Below, in pieces: positions 17,072 through 25,608 of a stretch of 64,000 nucleotides of DNA (position 1 is the first letter of the stretch; each line of letters starts with the position of its first letter). Source of the DNA: Marinilabiliaceae bacterium UBA5488 (GTDB taxonomy: Bacteria > Bacteroidota > Bacteroidia > Bacteroidales > Marinilabiliaceae). Both the position numbers and the translations under genes were made by a program. The notes below the pieces were generated by a model. The model was given only the letters and a program-made list of their open reading frames with translations. It was not told the DNA's origin and searched no databases. The stretch covers positions 1 to 64,000 of the forward strand of contig DIPM01000032.1 in assembly GCA_002427105.1 (NCBI GenBank), read 5' to 3'.

Positions 17072-17995
17072 TTATTCTGACATGTTTTTTATGTAAGGAA
17101 GCGCTTTGAGATTCTTTAGTTCGAAAAATTTTTCGGCGTTCTTGCCTAAAAAAAGTTCTTTCTCTTCTTCTGACAGCAGTGATGATTTAAGGATGAAATC
17201 ATAGGACATACGGTAGGTGATAGCCACAATGGTTCTGGGATAATCAGAACCCCACATAAGTTTTTCAATACCTACAAGGTCTATGGCCTCCTTTATTGCC
17301 CATACTGCCCCGCTGAAGGGGTAGAACTCTTCGTTGAACAGCCAGGTAATTCCGCCCGATTCAATCATCACCTTCTTATGGCGAGCCAGCTTTATTTGTT
17401 CCTGCCACCCGGCTCGCGTAACCATACCAAAGTGTCCTATAGAAATCTTCAGTGAAGGAAACTGGCTGATGATTTCGCTCATCTCGGCTACTTGTCTGTC
17501 ACCGTCTGCCAGGTCAATAGACAGAATGATATTTTTTTGTTCCATCAAAGCGAACATATTCATCATCTCATCATTTGTAAGACGGATTTGCTTCTGAGCT
17601 GTAATTAGGCGCTGAGCAGGAATTTTTAGGGCTTTGAATCCACGGTTAATTAGCTCACTAGCATGTGCAAAATAGCCGGGCACTCTTGCATCAACCATAC
17701 CACAGCACAAAAATCTGTTGGGGTAGGTCTTTTCTACCTCCCATAAATAGTCGTTTTGTATCCCGTCAATATATTCTTGTGTGATTACTGCCGCCGAAAC
17801 TCCGGCGTAGTCCATATTCGACAAGAAAATCTCAGCTGAGTTTCTTCCATCTATGATAAAGGGAGGCAGCATCTGTCTTACTTCTCCCATAAAGTCAGAT
17901 TTCCCGTTACCAAGGTCTCTTATCTTCTTTCCTTCCACTTCTCCTTCCTGACGCAGCCAGAGGTGGGCATGGCCATCAATAATTGGATGTATCAT
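17072..17995 (-). CDS. Amidohydrolase, likely L-fuconolactonase
   Basis: 307 residues of the amidohydrolase-2 (PF04909) TIM-barrel group: N-terminal metal ligands in IDGHAHLW, ISIGHFG in the middle and MWGSDYPRT near the C-terminus with the conserved Asp. Members open sugar lactones (fuconolactonase, rhamnonolactonase) or act as decarboxylases. The context (an L-galactose/L-fucose-type dehydrogenase, a second dehydrogenase 5 bases upstream, a FucP-like transporter downstream) makes hydrolysis of L-fucono-lactone to L-fuconate the best guess. Activity is inferred from neighbours. Confidence 0.75.
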   Translation of the reverse strand: MIHPIIDGHAHLWLRQEGEVEGKKIRDLGNGKSDFMGEVRQMLPPFIIDGRNSAEIFLSNMDYAGVSAAVITQEYIDGIQNDYLWEVEKTYPNRFLCCGMVDARVPGYFAHASELINRGFKALKIPAQRLITAQKQIRLTNDEMMNMFALMEQKNIILSIDLADGDRQVAEMSEIISQFPSLKISIGHFGMVTRAGWQEQIKLARHKKVMIESGGITWLFNEEFYPFSGAVWAIKEAIDLVGIEKLMWGSDYPRTIVAITYRMSYDFILKSSLLSEEEKELFLGKNAEKFFELKNLKALPYIKNMSE

Positions 17996-18000
17996 AGTGT

Positions 18001-19017
18001 TCAGAATTTGATAAGAATTCGAAAGACTTCACCAGGATTGTCGGCCCATTTGTCGAGCGCTTTCTGTGCTTCTTCAGGCGCATAGATGCCGCTAATAAGT
18101 TCTTCCACAGGGCATGTGCCTTGTTTTAGATACTCCATTACAGCCTTAAAGTCAGCCGGCATCGCGTTGCGTGAGCCGTGTATATCTAATTCTTTTTTAA
18201 CGAAGTATTGCGTGTCAAAAGCTATCTTTTCTTTTGCATAGCCTATAAAAACCACGCGGCCGGTAAATGCTACCTCCATGACAGCTGCAGTATATGTTTC
18301 AGGGCGGCCAACTGCTTCGATTATTACATCAGCCCCATGATTGTTGGTCAAAGCCTTATTTCGCTCGTGAAGGTCTTCTGTGAGAGAGTTTATGGCATAG
18401 GAGGCTCCAAGTCCTTTGGCCAGCTCAAGTTTGTGATTATCCACATCCACGGCTATCACTACGGCGCCTCTCAGTGCGGCTGCCACAATTGCTCCAAGGC
18501 CTATCATTCCGCAGCCGATTACCATTACAGTGTCTGTTTTGCTTACCATAGCACGACTTACGGCGTGAAATCCCACGCTCATGGGTTCAACCAGAGCAAA
18601 ATCGCGCAAAGAAATGTCCGGGTCAGCAATAACTTTTTCCCATGGGACAAGCAGGTATTCTGTCATGCCTCCATCTTTTTGAACGCCCATGGTTTGGTTG
18701 AACTCGCAGGCATTAGGCCGATTATTTTTACAGGCTGAGCATGTCCCGCAAGAAGTATAGGGATTTATGGTTGCATTCATGCCGGCCTTCAGGGTTGAGG
18801 GAACGCCTTCCCCAACTGCTTCTATTTTCGCGCCTATTTCATGTCCCGGGATTAGAGGAAGTTTAGCTAAAGGATTCAGATTTCTGAAGGTATTAAGGTC
18901 GGAGCCACAAAATCCAACATAAGCTGTTTTTAGCAATACATGTCCCGGCTTAAGCTCAGGCATGGGTATGTCGATGGTAGTAACCTTTCCTTTTCCTGTG
19001 ATTTGTACAGTTTTCAT
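18001..19017 (-). CDS. Zinc-type medium-chain sugar/polyol dehydrogenase
   Basis: 338 residues, GroES-like plus Rossmann folds. Catalytic zinc ligands are in GFCGSD and GHEIG, the structural zinc cysteines in CGTCSACKNNRPNAC, and the NAD site is VIGCGMIGLGAI followed by acidic VDVDN, which favours NAD over NADP. In the cluster it could oxidise a later intermediate of L-fucose breakdown, such as 2-keto-3-deoxy-L-fuconate, or an L-sugar alcohol. It is the second gene of the likely operon, 18 bases after the AKR gene and 5 bases before the amidohydrolase. Confidence 0.85.
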   Translation of the reverse strand: MKTVQITGKGKVTTIDIPMPELKPGHVLLKTAYVGFCGSDLNTFRNLNPLAKLPLIPGHEIGAKIEAVGEGVPSTLKAGMNATINPYTSCGTCSACKNNRPNACEFNQTMGVQKDGGMTEYLLVPWEKVIADPDISLRDFALVEPMSVGFHAVSRAMVSKTDTVMVIGCGMIGLGAIVAAALRGAVVIAVDVDNHKLELAKGLGASYAINSLTEDLHERNKALTNNHGADVIIEAVGRPETYTAAVMEVAFTGRVVFIGYAKEKIAFDTQYFVKKELDIHGSRNAMPADFKAVMEYLKQGTCPVEELISGIYAPEEAQKALDKWADNPGEVFRILIKF

Positions 19018-19035
19018 CTTTTTTCTCTTTATTTG

Positions 19036-19968
19036 TTAGCTGTTCACCCAGGTGTCTCTGAAACCGGGCTCGAATATTTTCTGTATCTCAATAATTAACT
19101 CTTTATCCACAGGCTCTTTGGCATGAGCGATGGTTTTTAATACGTTGTCGGGGTTGGTAGAACTGAACAAGGTGGTCGATATTCTTGGATTAGACACCGA
19201 AAAGGCAACTGCTGCCTGTTCTATGGACAGCCCCTTGGAATTGCAGTATGCCACAGCTTTTCGCGCGAGCCTTTTCAATGCTTCAGGTGCCGGATGCCAG
19301 TCAGGTGTTCCTCTTTGTGTCAATAATCCCATTGAAAATGGTGAGGCGTTGATTACTCCGATATCGCGTGATTCAAAATAGTCCAGATAGTCGCTTAGGG
19401 AGTCGTCATTCAAGGTATAATGACAAAATGATAAGATGCTTTCCACCGTGCCGGGAACAACATGGTCTATTACATATTTGAAATGTCGTAGATTTAAGTT
19501 TGTGATGCCCACGTGTTTTACCACTCCTTCTGATCTTAATTCAACCAGAGCCGGAAGCGTTTCCTTGCAAATTTGTTCAAGGTCTGCAAATTCGATGTCA
19601 TGAACATTTATCAGATCTATATAGTCAACATTGAGGCGTTCCATACTTTCGTAAACGCTTTCTTTGGCTTTGCGCCCTGAATAGTCCCATGTGTTTACCC
19701 CGTCTTTGCCATAACGCCCCACTTTTGTTGAAAGATAATAAGTATTGCGCTCGATGTTTTTCAAAGCTTTGCCCAGCACTGTCTCTGCTTTGTAATGCCC
19801 GTAGTAGGGCGAGACATCCACAAAGTTGATGCCCTCTTCAATTGCTGTATAAACAGCCTGTATGCCTGTTTCTTCTTTTAAGGAATGGAAAACTCCGCCC
19901 AAAGAAGAAGCCCCCAGACTGATTGCAGACAACTTCATGCCTGTCTTTCCTAACTCTCTGTATTCCAT
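19036..19968 (-). CDS. Aldo-keto reductase, L-fucose/L-galactose dehydrogenase type
   Basis: 310 residues from the Met of MEYRELGKTG. The longer frame to 20079 would add 37 poorly conserved, basic residues and is unlikely. The AKR tetrad is present (Asp in FVDVSPYYG with Tyr, Lys in LSTKVGRYG, His in NVHDIEFADL). The segments HDIEF, SFCHYTLND, ASPFSMGLLTQRG and DWHPAPE agree closely with plant L-galactose dehydrogenase and bacterial L-fucose (D-threo-aldose) dehydrogenases, which oxidise C1 of L-galactose or L-fucose to the lactone with NAD(P). First gene of the four-gene cluster; transcribed divergently from the AraC gene. Confidence 0.88.
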   Translation of the reverse strand: MEYRELGKTGMKLSAISLGASSLGGVFHSLKEETGIQAVYTAIEEGINFVDVSPYYGHYKAETVLGKALKNIERNTYYLSTKVGRYGKDGVNTWDYSGRKAKESVYESMERLNVDYIDLINVHDIEFADLEQICKETLPALVELRSEGVVKHVGITNLNLRHFKYVIDHVVPGTVESILSFCHYTLNDDSLSDYLDYFESRDIGVINASPFSMGLLTQRGTPDWHPAPEALKRLARKAVAYCNSKGLSIEQAAVAFSVSNPRISTTLFSSTNPDNVLKTIAHAKEPVDKELIIEIQKIFEPGFRDTWVNS

Positions 19969-20121
19969 TTTGCTGTCACTTATAGTTCGTTGTTTTATTC
20001 CTGATATGAAATTGTTTAAGTAATTGGACTGTGATTTTCTCCAACTACTTTGCCTAAAGCTTGTGCGTTTTATCCTCAAAAATGGCTCGTTTCATCTGCA
20101 CTTAAATGTAATTTTAATTAA

Positions 20122-20129
20122 CAAACTTA
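20122..20129 (-). promoter_or_regulatory. -7 box for the fucose operon
   Basis: TAAGTTTG on the minus strand fits TAnnTTTG exactly, about 150 bases upstream of the chosen AKR start; -33 TTG is not evident. Marks a likely start of the AKR-ADH-amidohydrolase-fucP transcript. Confidence 0.45.
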
Positions 20130-20272
20130 AACATATGAGAGGCTTTTAAATAGAAATTTAAAGTTAATAAATAGGACTATATCGATAATGGGAGAATTTT
20201 TATTCTGATGACGAAGGATATAGACTTAGCAAATCCCTTTATACATAAAGAAATATAATTTCATGCAAGCCA

Positions 20273-20302
20273 TTGTCTGACAAAATACTACCTTTACATT
20301 TG
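20273..20302 (+). promoter_or_regulatory. Promoter of the araC-type gene
   Basis: TTG (20273-20275), 19-base spacer, TACATTTG (20295-20302): exact Bacteroidota sigma consensus in sequence and spacing, 68 bases ahead of the regulator start codon. The spacer contains the 12-base word TCTGACAAAATA that recurs upstream of the fucosidase. Confidence 0.8.
20276..20287 (+). promoter_or_regulatory. Candidate operator word, site 1
   Basis: TCTGACAAAATA sits between the -33 and -7 elements of the araC promoter, where a bound protein could block polymerase or autoregulate. The same 12 bases are found at 29326-29337 ahead of the GH95 gene. Role inferred. Confidence 0.35.
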
Positions 20303-20369
20303 AGCTCAAAGGTCCTTTGCTCTGGTATGCTCAACTTATAAAGTACAGCAAAATCTGTAACATATTTAT

Positions 20370-21278
20370 GTGTTTATGGGGATGAATAATATTGGTAGAA
20401 TAGAGCCTGTGCATGAAATGGCTTCAGAGGGTTTGATTCTTTTGAATATAGGACATGCCGTTCATTATGCTGATTGGAACTATAAAAATGTAAACAGCCC
20501 GTTTGCCCGTATATACCTCGTTGATAAGGGAGAAGCCCGCCTTCATCTGCCCGATGGTGTACAGCAATTGAGCCCACGAAATCTTTATATTATACCTCCT
20601 TTTACCTTACATAGCTATGAATGTGATAATTATTACAGTCTGTTTTATATTCATATGTATGAAAATCAATCTCTTGCTCATCGCATCTTAGAAGATTATA
20701 TCTTTCCCAGGGAGATAGCCGCTACCGCTTTTGATCGGGCTTTGGTTGAGCGCTTGCTTGAAATCAATCCTGAACGTGAACTCAAGTTTTATGACCCCAA
20801 ACAATACGATAACTCTTCATCACTGATTAGTAATATCTCAAAATATGCAAAGCTCCCTTTGCACATAAGTATTGAAACCAAAGGGATATTATTTCAACTT
20901 CTGTCCCGTTTCCTGGAGAAAGCCGCTCCGAAGAATGAAATATCAGATAACCGGATTGAGTATATACTGGCTTACATCCGAAAGAATATACACAGAGCCT
21001 TGAAATTAGAAGATCTGGCAAAGCGCTGTAATCTTTCAAAGGACCATTTTATCAGACTTTTTCATAAGGAGGTCAATCTTACGCCGACCAGCTATATTAA
21101 TCAGAAAAAAATTGAGCAGGCACAACTTATGCTTCACACAACAGATGCTATGATTAAGGATATTTCTTTTGAGCTGTCATTTAATGATGTATCCTATTTT
21201 AACCGCCTGTTTAAAAAGATTAGCGGCCTCAGCCCCAGCGAATACAGGGCAACAGACCTGCCCGAAAAAAACAGATAA
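20370..21278 (+). CDS. AraC-family transcriptional regulator
   Basis: 302 residues: an N-terminal cupin-like sugar-binding part (about 30-110, with LVDKGEARLHLPDG and NLYIIPPFTLHSYEC) and a C-terminal AraC double helix-turn-helix (about 195-295) with LEDLAKRCNLSKDHFIRLFH and the signature DISFELSFNDVSYFNRLFKK. Such proteins switch sugar genes on in response to the sugar. It is transcribed away from the AKR-ADH-amidohydrolase-fucP cluster from a shared intergenic region, so control of the L-fucose genes is the natural reading. MGMNNIG at the fourth codon pair gives an alternative nearby start. Confidence 0.9.
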   Translation: MFMGMNNIGRIEPVHEMASEGLILLNIGHAVHYADWNYKNVNSPFARIYLVDKGEARLHLPDGVQQLSPRNLYIIPPFTLHSYECDNYYSLFYIHMYENQSLAHRILEDYIFPREIAATAFDRALVERLLEINPERELKFYDPKQYDNSSSLISNISKYAKLPLHISIETKGILFQLLSRFLEKAAPKNEISDNRIEYILAYIRKNIHRALKLEDLAKRCNLSKDHFIRLFHKEVNLTPTSYINQKKIEQAQLMLHTTDAMIKDISFELSFNDVSYFNRLFKKISGLSPSEYRATDLPEKNR

Positions 21279-21287
21279 TAAGCAAAG

Positions 21288-21316
21288 CTCCGGCCATCCC
21301 TTTCGGAAAGCCGGAG
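21288..21316. terminator. Terminator between convergent genes
   Basis: CTCCGGC (21288-21294) pairs with GCCGGAG (21310-21316); T-rich sequence follows on the plus strand. It lies between the stops of the AraC gene and the TapB-like gene and can serve both. Confidence 0.6.
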
Positions 21317-21362
21317 ATTTTATCATGATTTGAGAAGTTTTATCTGCTCAAATTACTCTTAC

Positions 21363-22055
21363 CTACTTTGCAGCTTTGATGGAGGTCAATTCGGAGATGC
21401 TGATTAGTTTCCCGCTTTTGCTGTTAATTGTCTCCGAGCGCACAGATCCTATGTTTGGGGCATACCATTCAGTTACCTTGCTTTCTGTTTTAACAAAAGC
21501 CATCGCTGATGAGGATGTAGAAGTAAGCTTGAAGCATTTAAAACTTCCTGCCGCAGTTGTTTTCTCTTCAATAGCCTCTATTTTTCTGTTTGTAATATTG
21601 ACAGACATATTCATTGATATCGGTCCGGTCATGGAGAGAGTGATAGAGGCATCAGGAAGTTGTTGCCCGGGAGCAGGATTGGAAGGAAACTGCATATCTT
21701 TACTCTCTATTGTGAAATCCTGAAAGTTTTCAATGTCCATAGAACCAAGCATATTGCGCATGTCAACATAGAATACCCCGTCCTTACAGAGAGCATTGAA
21801 TTGGTAGCTCAGCTCAGGTTTGCCCTTAGCATCGAAATTCTCCGCTGAAATACCAATGCAGGTTTCGCCAGCTTTGACTTCTTTTTCAGTAACAACATAC
21901 TTTACTGAAGATTCCGGTTTGCCCGGTTTAAGGTAGTTGGTATATGTTAGTTCAGTACCTATTTCAGACGGGAAATAAAGAGTACAATCCTGAGCAGATA
22001 TACTCAGCCCTAAGGCTAACATCAGGGAGGCAGAAATTAGTGATAGTTTACGCAT
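21363..22055 (-). CDS. TapB/DUF3108-like secreted protein
   Basis: 230 residues with a signal peptide (MRKLSLISASLMLALG, cleavage after ISAQ near residue 21). The rest is a beta-rich domain resembling the TapB/DUF3108-like group: YFPSEIGTELTYTNY at the start, GSFKCFKLTSTS in the middle and VTEWYAPNIGSVRSE near the end. Bacteroidota members are periplasmic with unknown function. Isolated gene, convergent with the AraC regulator. Confidence 0.6.
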   Translation of the reverse strand: MRKLSLISASLMLALGLSISAQDCTLYFPSEIGTELTYTNYLKPGKPESSVKYVVTEKEVKAGETCIGISAENFDAKGKPELSYQFNALCKDGVFYVDMRNMLGSMDIENFQDFTIESKDMQFPSNPAPGQQLPDASITLSMTGPISMNMSVNITNRKIEAIEEKTTAAGSFKCFKLTSTSSSAMAFVKTESKVTEWYAPNIGSVRSETINSKSGKLISISELTSIKAAK

Positions 22056-22079
22056 GATTTTTAGTTTATGGTTATTTGC

Positions 22080-22110
22080 TAAATTTATCTGCTTTATTTT
22101 TTAATATCAA
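22080..22110 (-). promoter_or_regulatory. Promoter of the TapB-like gene
   Basis: On the minus strand TTG (22108-22110), 20-base spacer, TAAATTTA (22080-22087): one mismatch to the -7 consensus, 25 bases ahead of the start codon. Confidence 0.5.
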
Positions 22111-22157
22111 TATTGAACACTGAAAATATTTCCACCATAATAATCTTAGGCAATAAT

Positions 22158-22187
22158 GTTGACGATTGGCTTCTATGTTGTAAATTT
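22158..22187 (+). promoter_or_regulatory. Promoter of the GNAT-amidase gene
   Basis: TTG (22158-22160), 19-base spacer, TAAATTTA (22180-22187), one mismatch to the -7 consensus. It supports the start at 22255, since the longer frame from 22207 would leave almost no leader. Confidence 0.6.
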
Positions 22188-22254
22188 ATCAGGAAGATAA
22201 ACTGACTTGATTTGTCATTTAAAACTTTTTCTTTATCGAACTAATCAATCTAAT

Positions 22255-23784
22255 ATGAGCGAAATAAAAAATGTTGAACTGCGAAACCTTAACCATGAGG
22301 ATTATGAAGAGTTGAAAAGTGCCATGATGAAGGCTTATCAGCAATGGCCAGGATCTTATTGGCGTGAGAACGAGATTTATACTCTGCTTGATATCTTTCC
22401 TGTCGGACAAATTGGTGTGGTAGTTGATGGAGTAATTGTTGGCTGCGCCCTTTCTATTATTGTAGATTCTACTATACACAGTGATGAGCATACCTACCGT
22501 GGAATAACCGACAACTTTTCCTTTTCTACTCACGACCCCGACGGGGATGTCCTTTACGGTGTGGACATGTTTATTCAACCCGAGTTCAGGGGTCTGCGCC
22601 TGGGCCGAAGACTCTATGATGCACGCAAGGAGCTTTGTGAACAGCTTAACTTACGAGCTATTGTTTTTGGAGGAAGAATGCCCGGCTATCATAAATTTGC
22701 CAGCGAGCTTACACCCAAGGAGTATATCCAAAAGGTAAAAAGCAAGGAATTGTATGACCCTACCATCACTTTTCAATTGAGCAACGACTTTCACGTGAAA
22801 AAGGTTTTGACAGACTATCTGCCCGGCGATAAGGAATCGCGTGAATTTGCTGTGCTGATGCAATGGGATAATATTTATTACACAAAACAGTCCAGAGACC
22901 TGAAGCAGCGCAAAACTGTTATTCGTCTTGGTCTGGTGCAATGGCAAATGCGGCATTATGCCACCCCTGATGATATGTACGAGCAAATAGAATATTTCGT
23001 GGATGCTGTATCGGCCTACCAGAGCGACTTTATTCTCTTCCCCGAATTCTTTAATGCTCCTTTGTTAGCCAGGCATAACGACCTTCCAGAGTCTTTGGCC
23101 ATTCGTAAACTGGCTGAATATACCGAGGATATACGCGACCGCTTTATTCAACTTGCCATTAGCTACAACGTCAATATTGTAACGGGCAGCATGCCGCTGA
23201 TCCGCGATGATAAATTATACAACGTGGGTTTCCTGTGTCATCGCAACGGCACCTACGACAGATATGAGAAAATTCATGTAACACCAGATGAGGTAAAGGC
23301 CTGGGGCTTATCAGGAAGCGATATACTCAAAGTTTATGACACCGACTGCGGGAAAATTGGAATTCTTATTTGCTATGACGTAGAATTCCCTGAGCTGTCA
23401 CGGCTTTTGGCTGATCAGGGTATGAAAATCCTTTTCGTGCCTTTCCTTACGGATACTCAAAACGGCTATAGTCGCGTGCGCTATTGCGCTCGCGCCCGCG
23501 CCATCGAAAATGAGTGCTTTGTTGCTATAGCCGGCTCTGTTGGGAACCTCCCCAAGGTGCATAATATGAATATCCAGTATGCCCAATCGGCGGTGTTTAC
23601 GCCTTGCGATTTTGCCTTCCCAACCAACGGGGTCAAAAACGAGGCAACACCCAACACTGAAATGATTCTGGTGTCGGATGTGGATCTCAATTTATTGTCT
23701 GAACTTCACACCTATGGCAGTGTCCGTAATCTTAAAGATCGGCGTACTGATGTGTTTGATTTGAGGCTTAAAACTAAAAAATAG
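22255..23784 (+). CDS. GNAT acetyltransferase / carbon-nitrogen hydrolase fusion
   Basis: 509 residues from MSEIKNVELRN; an upstream in-frame ATG at 22207 would add 16 unlike residues. The first half is a GNAT fold (about 1-205) with the acetyl-CoA loop FRGLRLGRRLYDARKEL. The second half (about 220-509) is a nitrilase-superfamily amidase with the Glu-Lys-Cys triad in FPEFFNAP, YEKIHVTP and ICYDVEFPE. The same two-domain protein occurs in many bacteria; its substrate is not established. An enzyme that both acetylates and deaminates or deacylates small metabolites is a reasonable idea only. Transcribed alone. Confidence 0.88.
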   Translation: MSEIKNVELRNLNHEDYEELKSAMMKAYQQWPGSYWRENEIYTLLDIFPVGQIGVVVDGVIVGCALSIIVDSTIHSDEHTYRGITDNFSFSTHDPDGDVLYGVDMFIQPEFRGLRLGRRLYDARKELCEQLNLRAIVFGGRMPGYHKFASELTPKEYIQKVKSKELYDPTITFQLSNDFHVKKVLTDYLPGDKESREFAVLMQWDNIYYTKQSRDLKQRKTVIRLGLVQWQMRHYATPDDMYEQIEYFVDAVSAYQSDFILFPEFFNAPLLARHNDLPESLAIRKLAEYTEDIRDRFIQLAISYNVNIVTGSMPLIRDDKLYNVGFLCHRNGTYDRYEKIHVTPDEVKAWGLSGSDILKVYDTDCGKIGILICYDVEFPELSRLLADQGMKILFVPFLTDTQNGYSRVRYCARARAIENECFVAIAGSVGNLPKVHNMNIQYAQSAVFTPCDFAFPTNGVKNEATPNTEMILVSDVDLNLLSELHTYGSVRNLKDRRTDVFDLRLKTKK

Positions 23785-23853
23785 AAGAGTGTTCAATAAT
23801 TCTGAAAGCCTTCGGTCTTGAATTTGCTTAACTTCAGAGCCGGGGCTAAAACA

Positions 23854-23888
23854 AAAGAGGGTGTCCCGAATTTCGGGTCACCCTCTTT
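23854..23888. terminator. Bidirectional terminator
   Basis: AAAGAGGGTG (23854-23863) pairs with CACCCTCTTT (23879-23888), and the interior CCCGAA/TTCGGG extends the hairpin. It separates the convergent GNAT-amidase and fumarase genes, with A/T runs on both sides. Confidence 0.8.
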
Positions 23889-23904
23889 CTTAGTATCTAT
23901 ATCT

Positions 23905-25509
23905 CTACAATGCAGCAAAAAAGTCGTTTCCTTTATCGTCAACAATTATAAAGGCCGGGAAGTTCTCTACCCTGATTTTGCGTACGGCTTCCATGCCTAG
24001 TTCTTCAAAATCAATAACCTCCGACGATTTGATGCTGTCCTTGGCCAGAATGGCTGCCGGGCCGCCAATCGATCCAAGGTAAAAGCCTCCATTCTTTTTG
24101 CAGGCCTCTGTAACAGCCTTTGAACGGTTACCCTTGGCCAGCATAATCATTGAGCCGCCCAAGCTTTGAAACTGCTCTACATAGGAGTCCATCCGTCCGG
24201 CGGTAGTTGGTCCGAAGCTCCCCGATGCCATGCCTTTGGGAGTTTTGGCGGGACCCGCATAGTACACCGGATGCTTCTTCATATATTCAGGCATGGCTTT
24301 GCCTTCATCAAGCATCTTTTTAATCTGCGCGTGAGCTATATCGCGAGCCACAATCAGGGTTCCGCTAAGATTGAGACGTGTCTTAACCGGATATTTTGAT
24401 AATTCTTTACGAACTTCATCCATAGCCCTGTCAAGGTCAATATTTACTGCAGGAGCCAGTTCCGGCGCCCTTTCCGGAACAAAGCGGGCAGGGTTTTTCT
24501 CAAGCTGTTCTACAAAAATTCCCTCTTCGGTGATTTTTGCTTTAATATTACGGTCGGCACTACAGCTAACACCCAGTCCGACAGGACAGGAGGCTGCGTG
24601 GCGCGGCAGACGTATTACCCGCACATCATGAACGAAATATTTCCCCCCAAATTGAGCCCCAATGGTGCTTTCTTCGCATATCTTCTGCACTTTTGCTTCC
24701 CACTCGAGATCGCGGAAGGCTTGCCCTCCCTCATTTCCCTGAGTAGGCAGATGATCAAGATAGCCGGCTGATGCTTTCTTGACGGTAGCCAGGGTAGCTT
24801 CAGCAGATGTCCCGCCAATTACTAAAGCCAGGTGATAGGGCGGGCAGGCAGAGGTGCCTAAGTCCTTAATTTTTTCTTTAATAAACTTGCTAAGAGCCTC
24901 CTCGGTCAACAAGGCTTTTGTTTGCTGGTACAGGAAGGTCTTATTGCCTGATCCGCCGCCTTTGGTTACAAATAAGAACTCATATTCATTGCCCTTTTCG
25001 GCATAGATATCGATTTGTGCGGGAAGGTTTGTTCCTGTGTTTTTTTCATCAAACATAGAAAACGGCACCACTTGCGAGTAGCGCAGGTTTTTGTCCTTGT
25101 AGGTATCGAAAATGCCCTTAGAGAGCGCTTCCGCATCATCAGCGCCTGTCCAAACGCTTTCTCCCTTTTTGGCTACTACTATTGCAGTTCCGGTATCCTG
25201 ACAGGTCGGCAGTTCTCCTTCTGCTGAAACAACCTGATTCAATAGCATCGTGTGAGCCACAAAGCGGTCATTGTCTGACGCTTCAGGATCTTTCAAAATG
25301 TTAGCTAATTTCTGCAGGTGAGCTGGTCTCAGATAAAAAGAAACATCGCTAATAGCCTCTTTGGCCAACAATTCCAAACCTTTAGGGTCAATTTTCAGGA
25401 TCTTGCGGCCATCCACCTCGATAGTCGATACATAATCTTTGGTCAACAGCCTGTATTCTGTTGTATCCTTAAGGATAGGGAAGGGTTTTTGGTACTTAAA
25501 ATCAGCCAT
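23905..25509 (-). CDS. Fumarate hydratase, class I (iron-sulfur)
   Basis: 534 residues, full length for the single-chain class I enzyme, which interconverts fumarate and L-malate in the TCA cycle or fumarate respiration. The three cluster cysteines are in LPTCQDTGTA (Cys103), TSACPPYHLALVIGG and AASCPVGLGVSCS. The C-terminal beta domain has GPAKTPKGMASGSFGPTTAGRMD and KGNRSKAV. Oxygen sensitivity of the 4Fe-4S cluster fits an anaerobic or microaerobic organism. Transcribed alone; a -7 box TAATTTTG lies at 25556-25563. Confidence 0.93.
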   Translation of the reverse strand: MADFKYQKPFPILKDTTEYRLLTKDYVSTIEVDGRKILKIDPKGLELLAKEAISDVSFYLRPAHLQKLANILKDPEASDNDRFVAHTMLLNQVVSAEGELPTCQDTGTAIVVAKKGESVWTGADDAEALSKGIFDTYKDKNLRYSQVVPFSMFDEKNTGTNLPAQIDIYAEKGNEYEFLFVTKGGGSGNKTFLYQQTKALLTEEALSKFIKEKIKDLGTSACPPYHLALVIGGTSAEATLATVKKASAGYLDHLPTQGNEGGQAFRDLEWEAKVQKICEESTIGAQFGGKYFVHDVRVIRLPRHAASCPVGLGVSCSADRNIKAKITEEGIFVEQLEKNPARFVPERAPELAPAVNIDLDRAMDEVRKELSKYPVKTRLNLSGTLIVARDIAHAQIKKMLDEGKAMPEYMKKHPVYYAGPAKTPKGMASGSFGPTTAGRMDSYVEQFQSLGGSMIMLAKGNRSKAVTEACKKNGGFYLGSIGGPAAILAKDSIKSSEVIDFEELGMEAVRKIRVENFPAFIIVDDKGNDFFAAL

Positions 25510-25555
25510 AATAGTAGTTATATCTTTGTTTTTGTATATGTTTCAAACAGTTCTA

Positions 25556-25563
25556 CAAAATTA
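25556..25563 (-). promoter_or_regulatory. -7 box for fumarase
   Basis: Minus-strand TAATTTTG, exact TAnnTTTG, about 47 bases upstream of the fumarase start codon. -33 element not evident. Confidence 0.45.
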
Positions 25564-25608
25564 AAGAAAATTTTTGCTAATTAATCCCGGATGGATATTA
25601 GTTTAGCC

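Noticed and set aside
19969..20079. Longer N-terminus for the AKR gene
   Set aside because: 37 basic residues without similarity to AKR proteins; the family begins at MEYRELGKTG.
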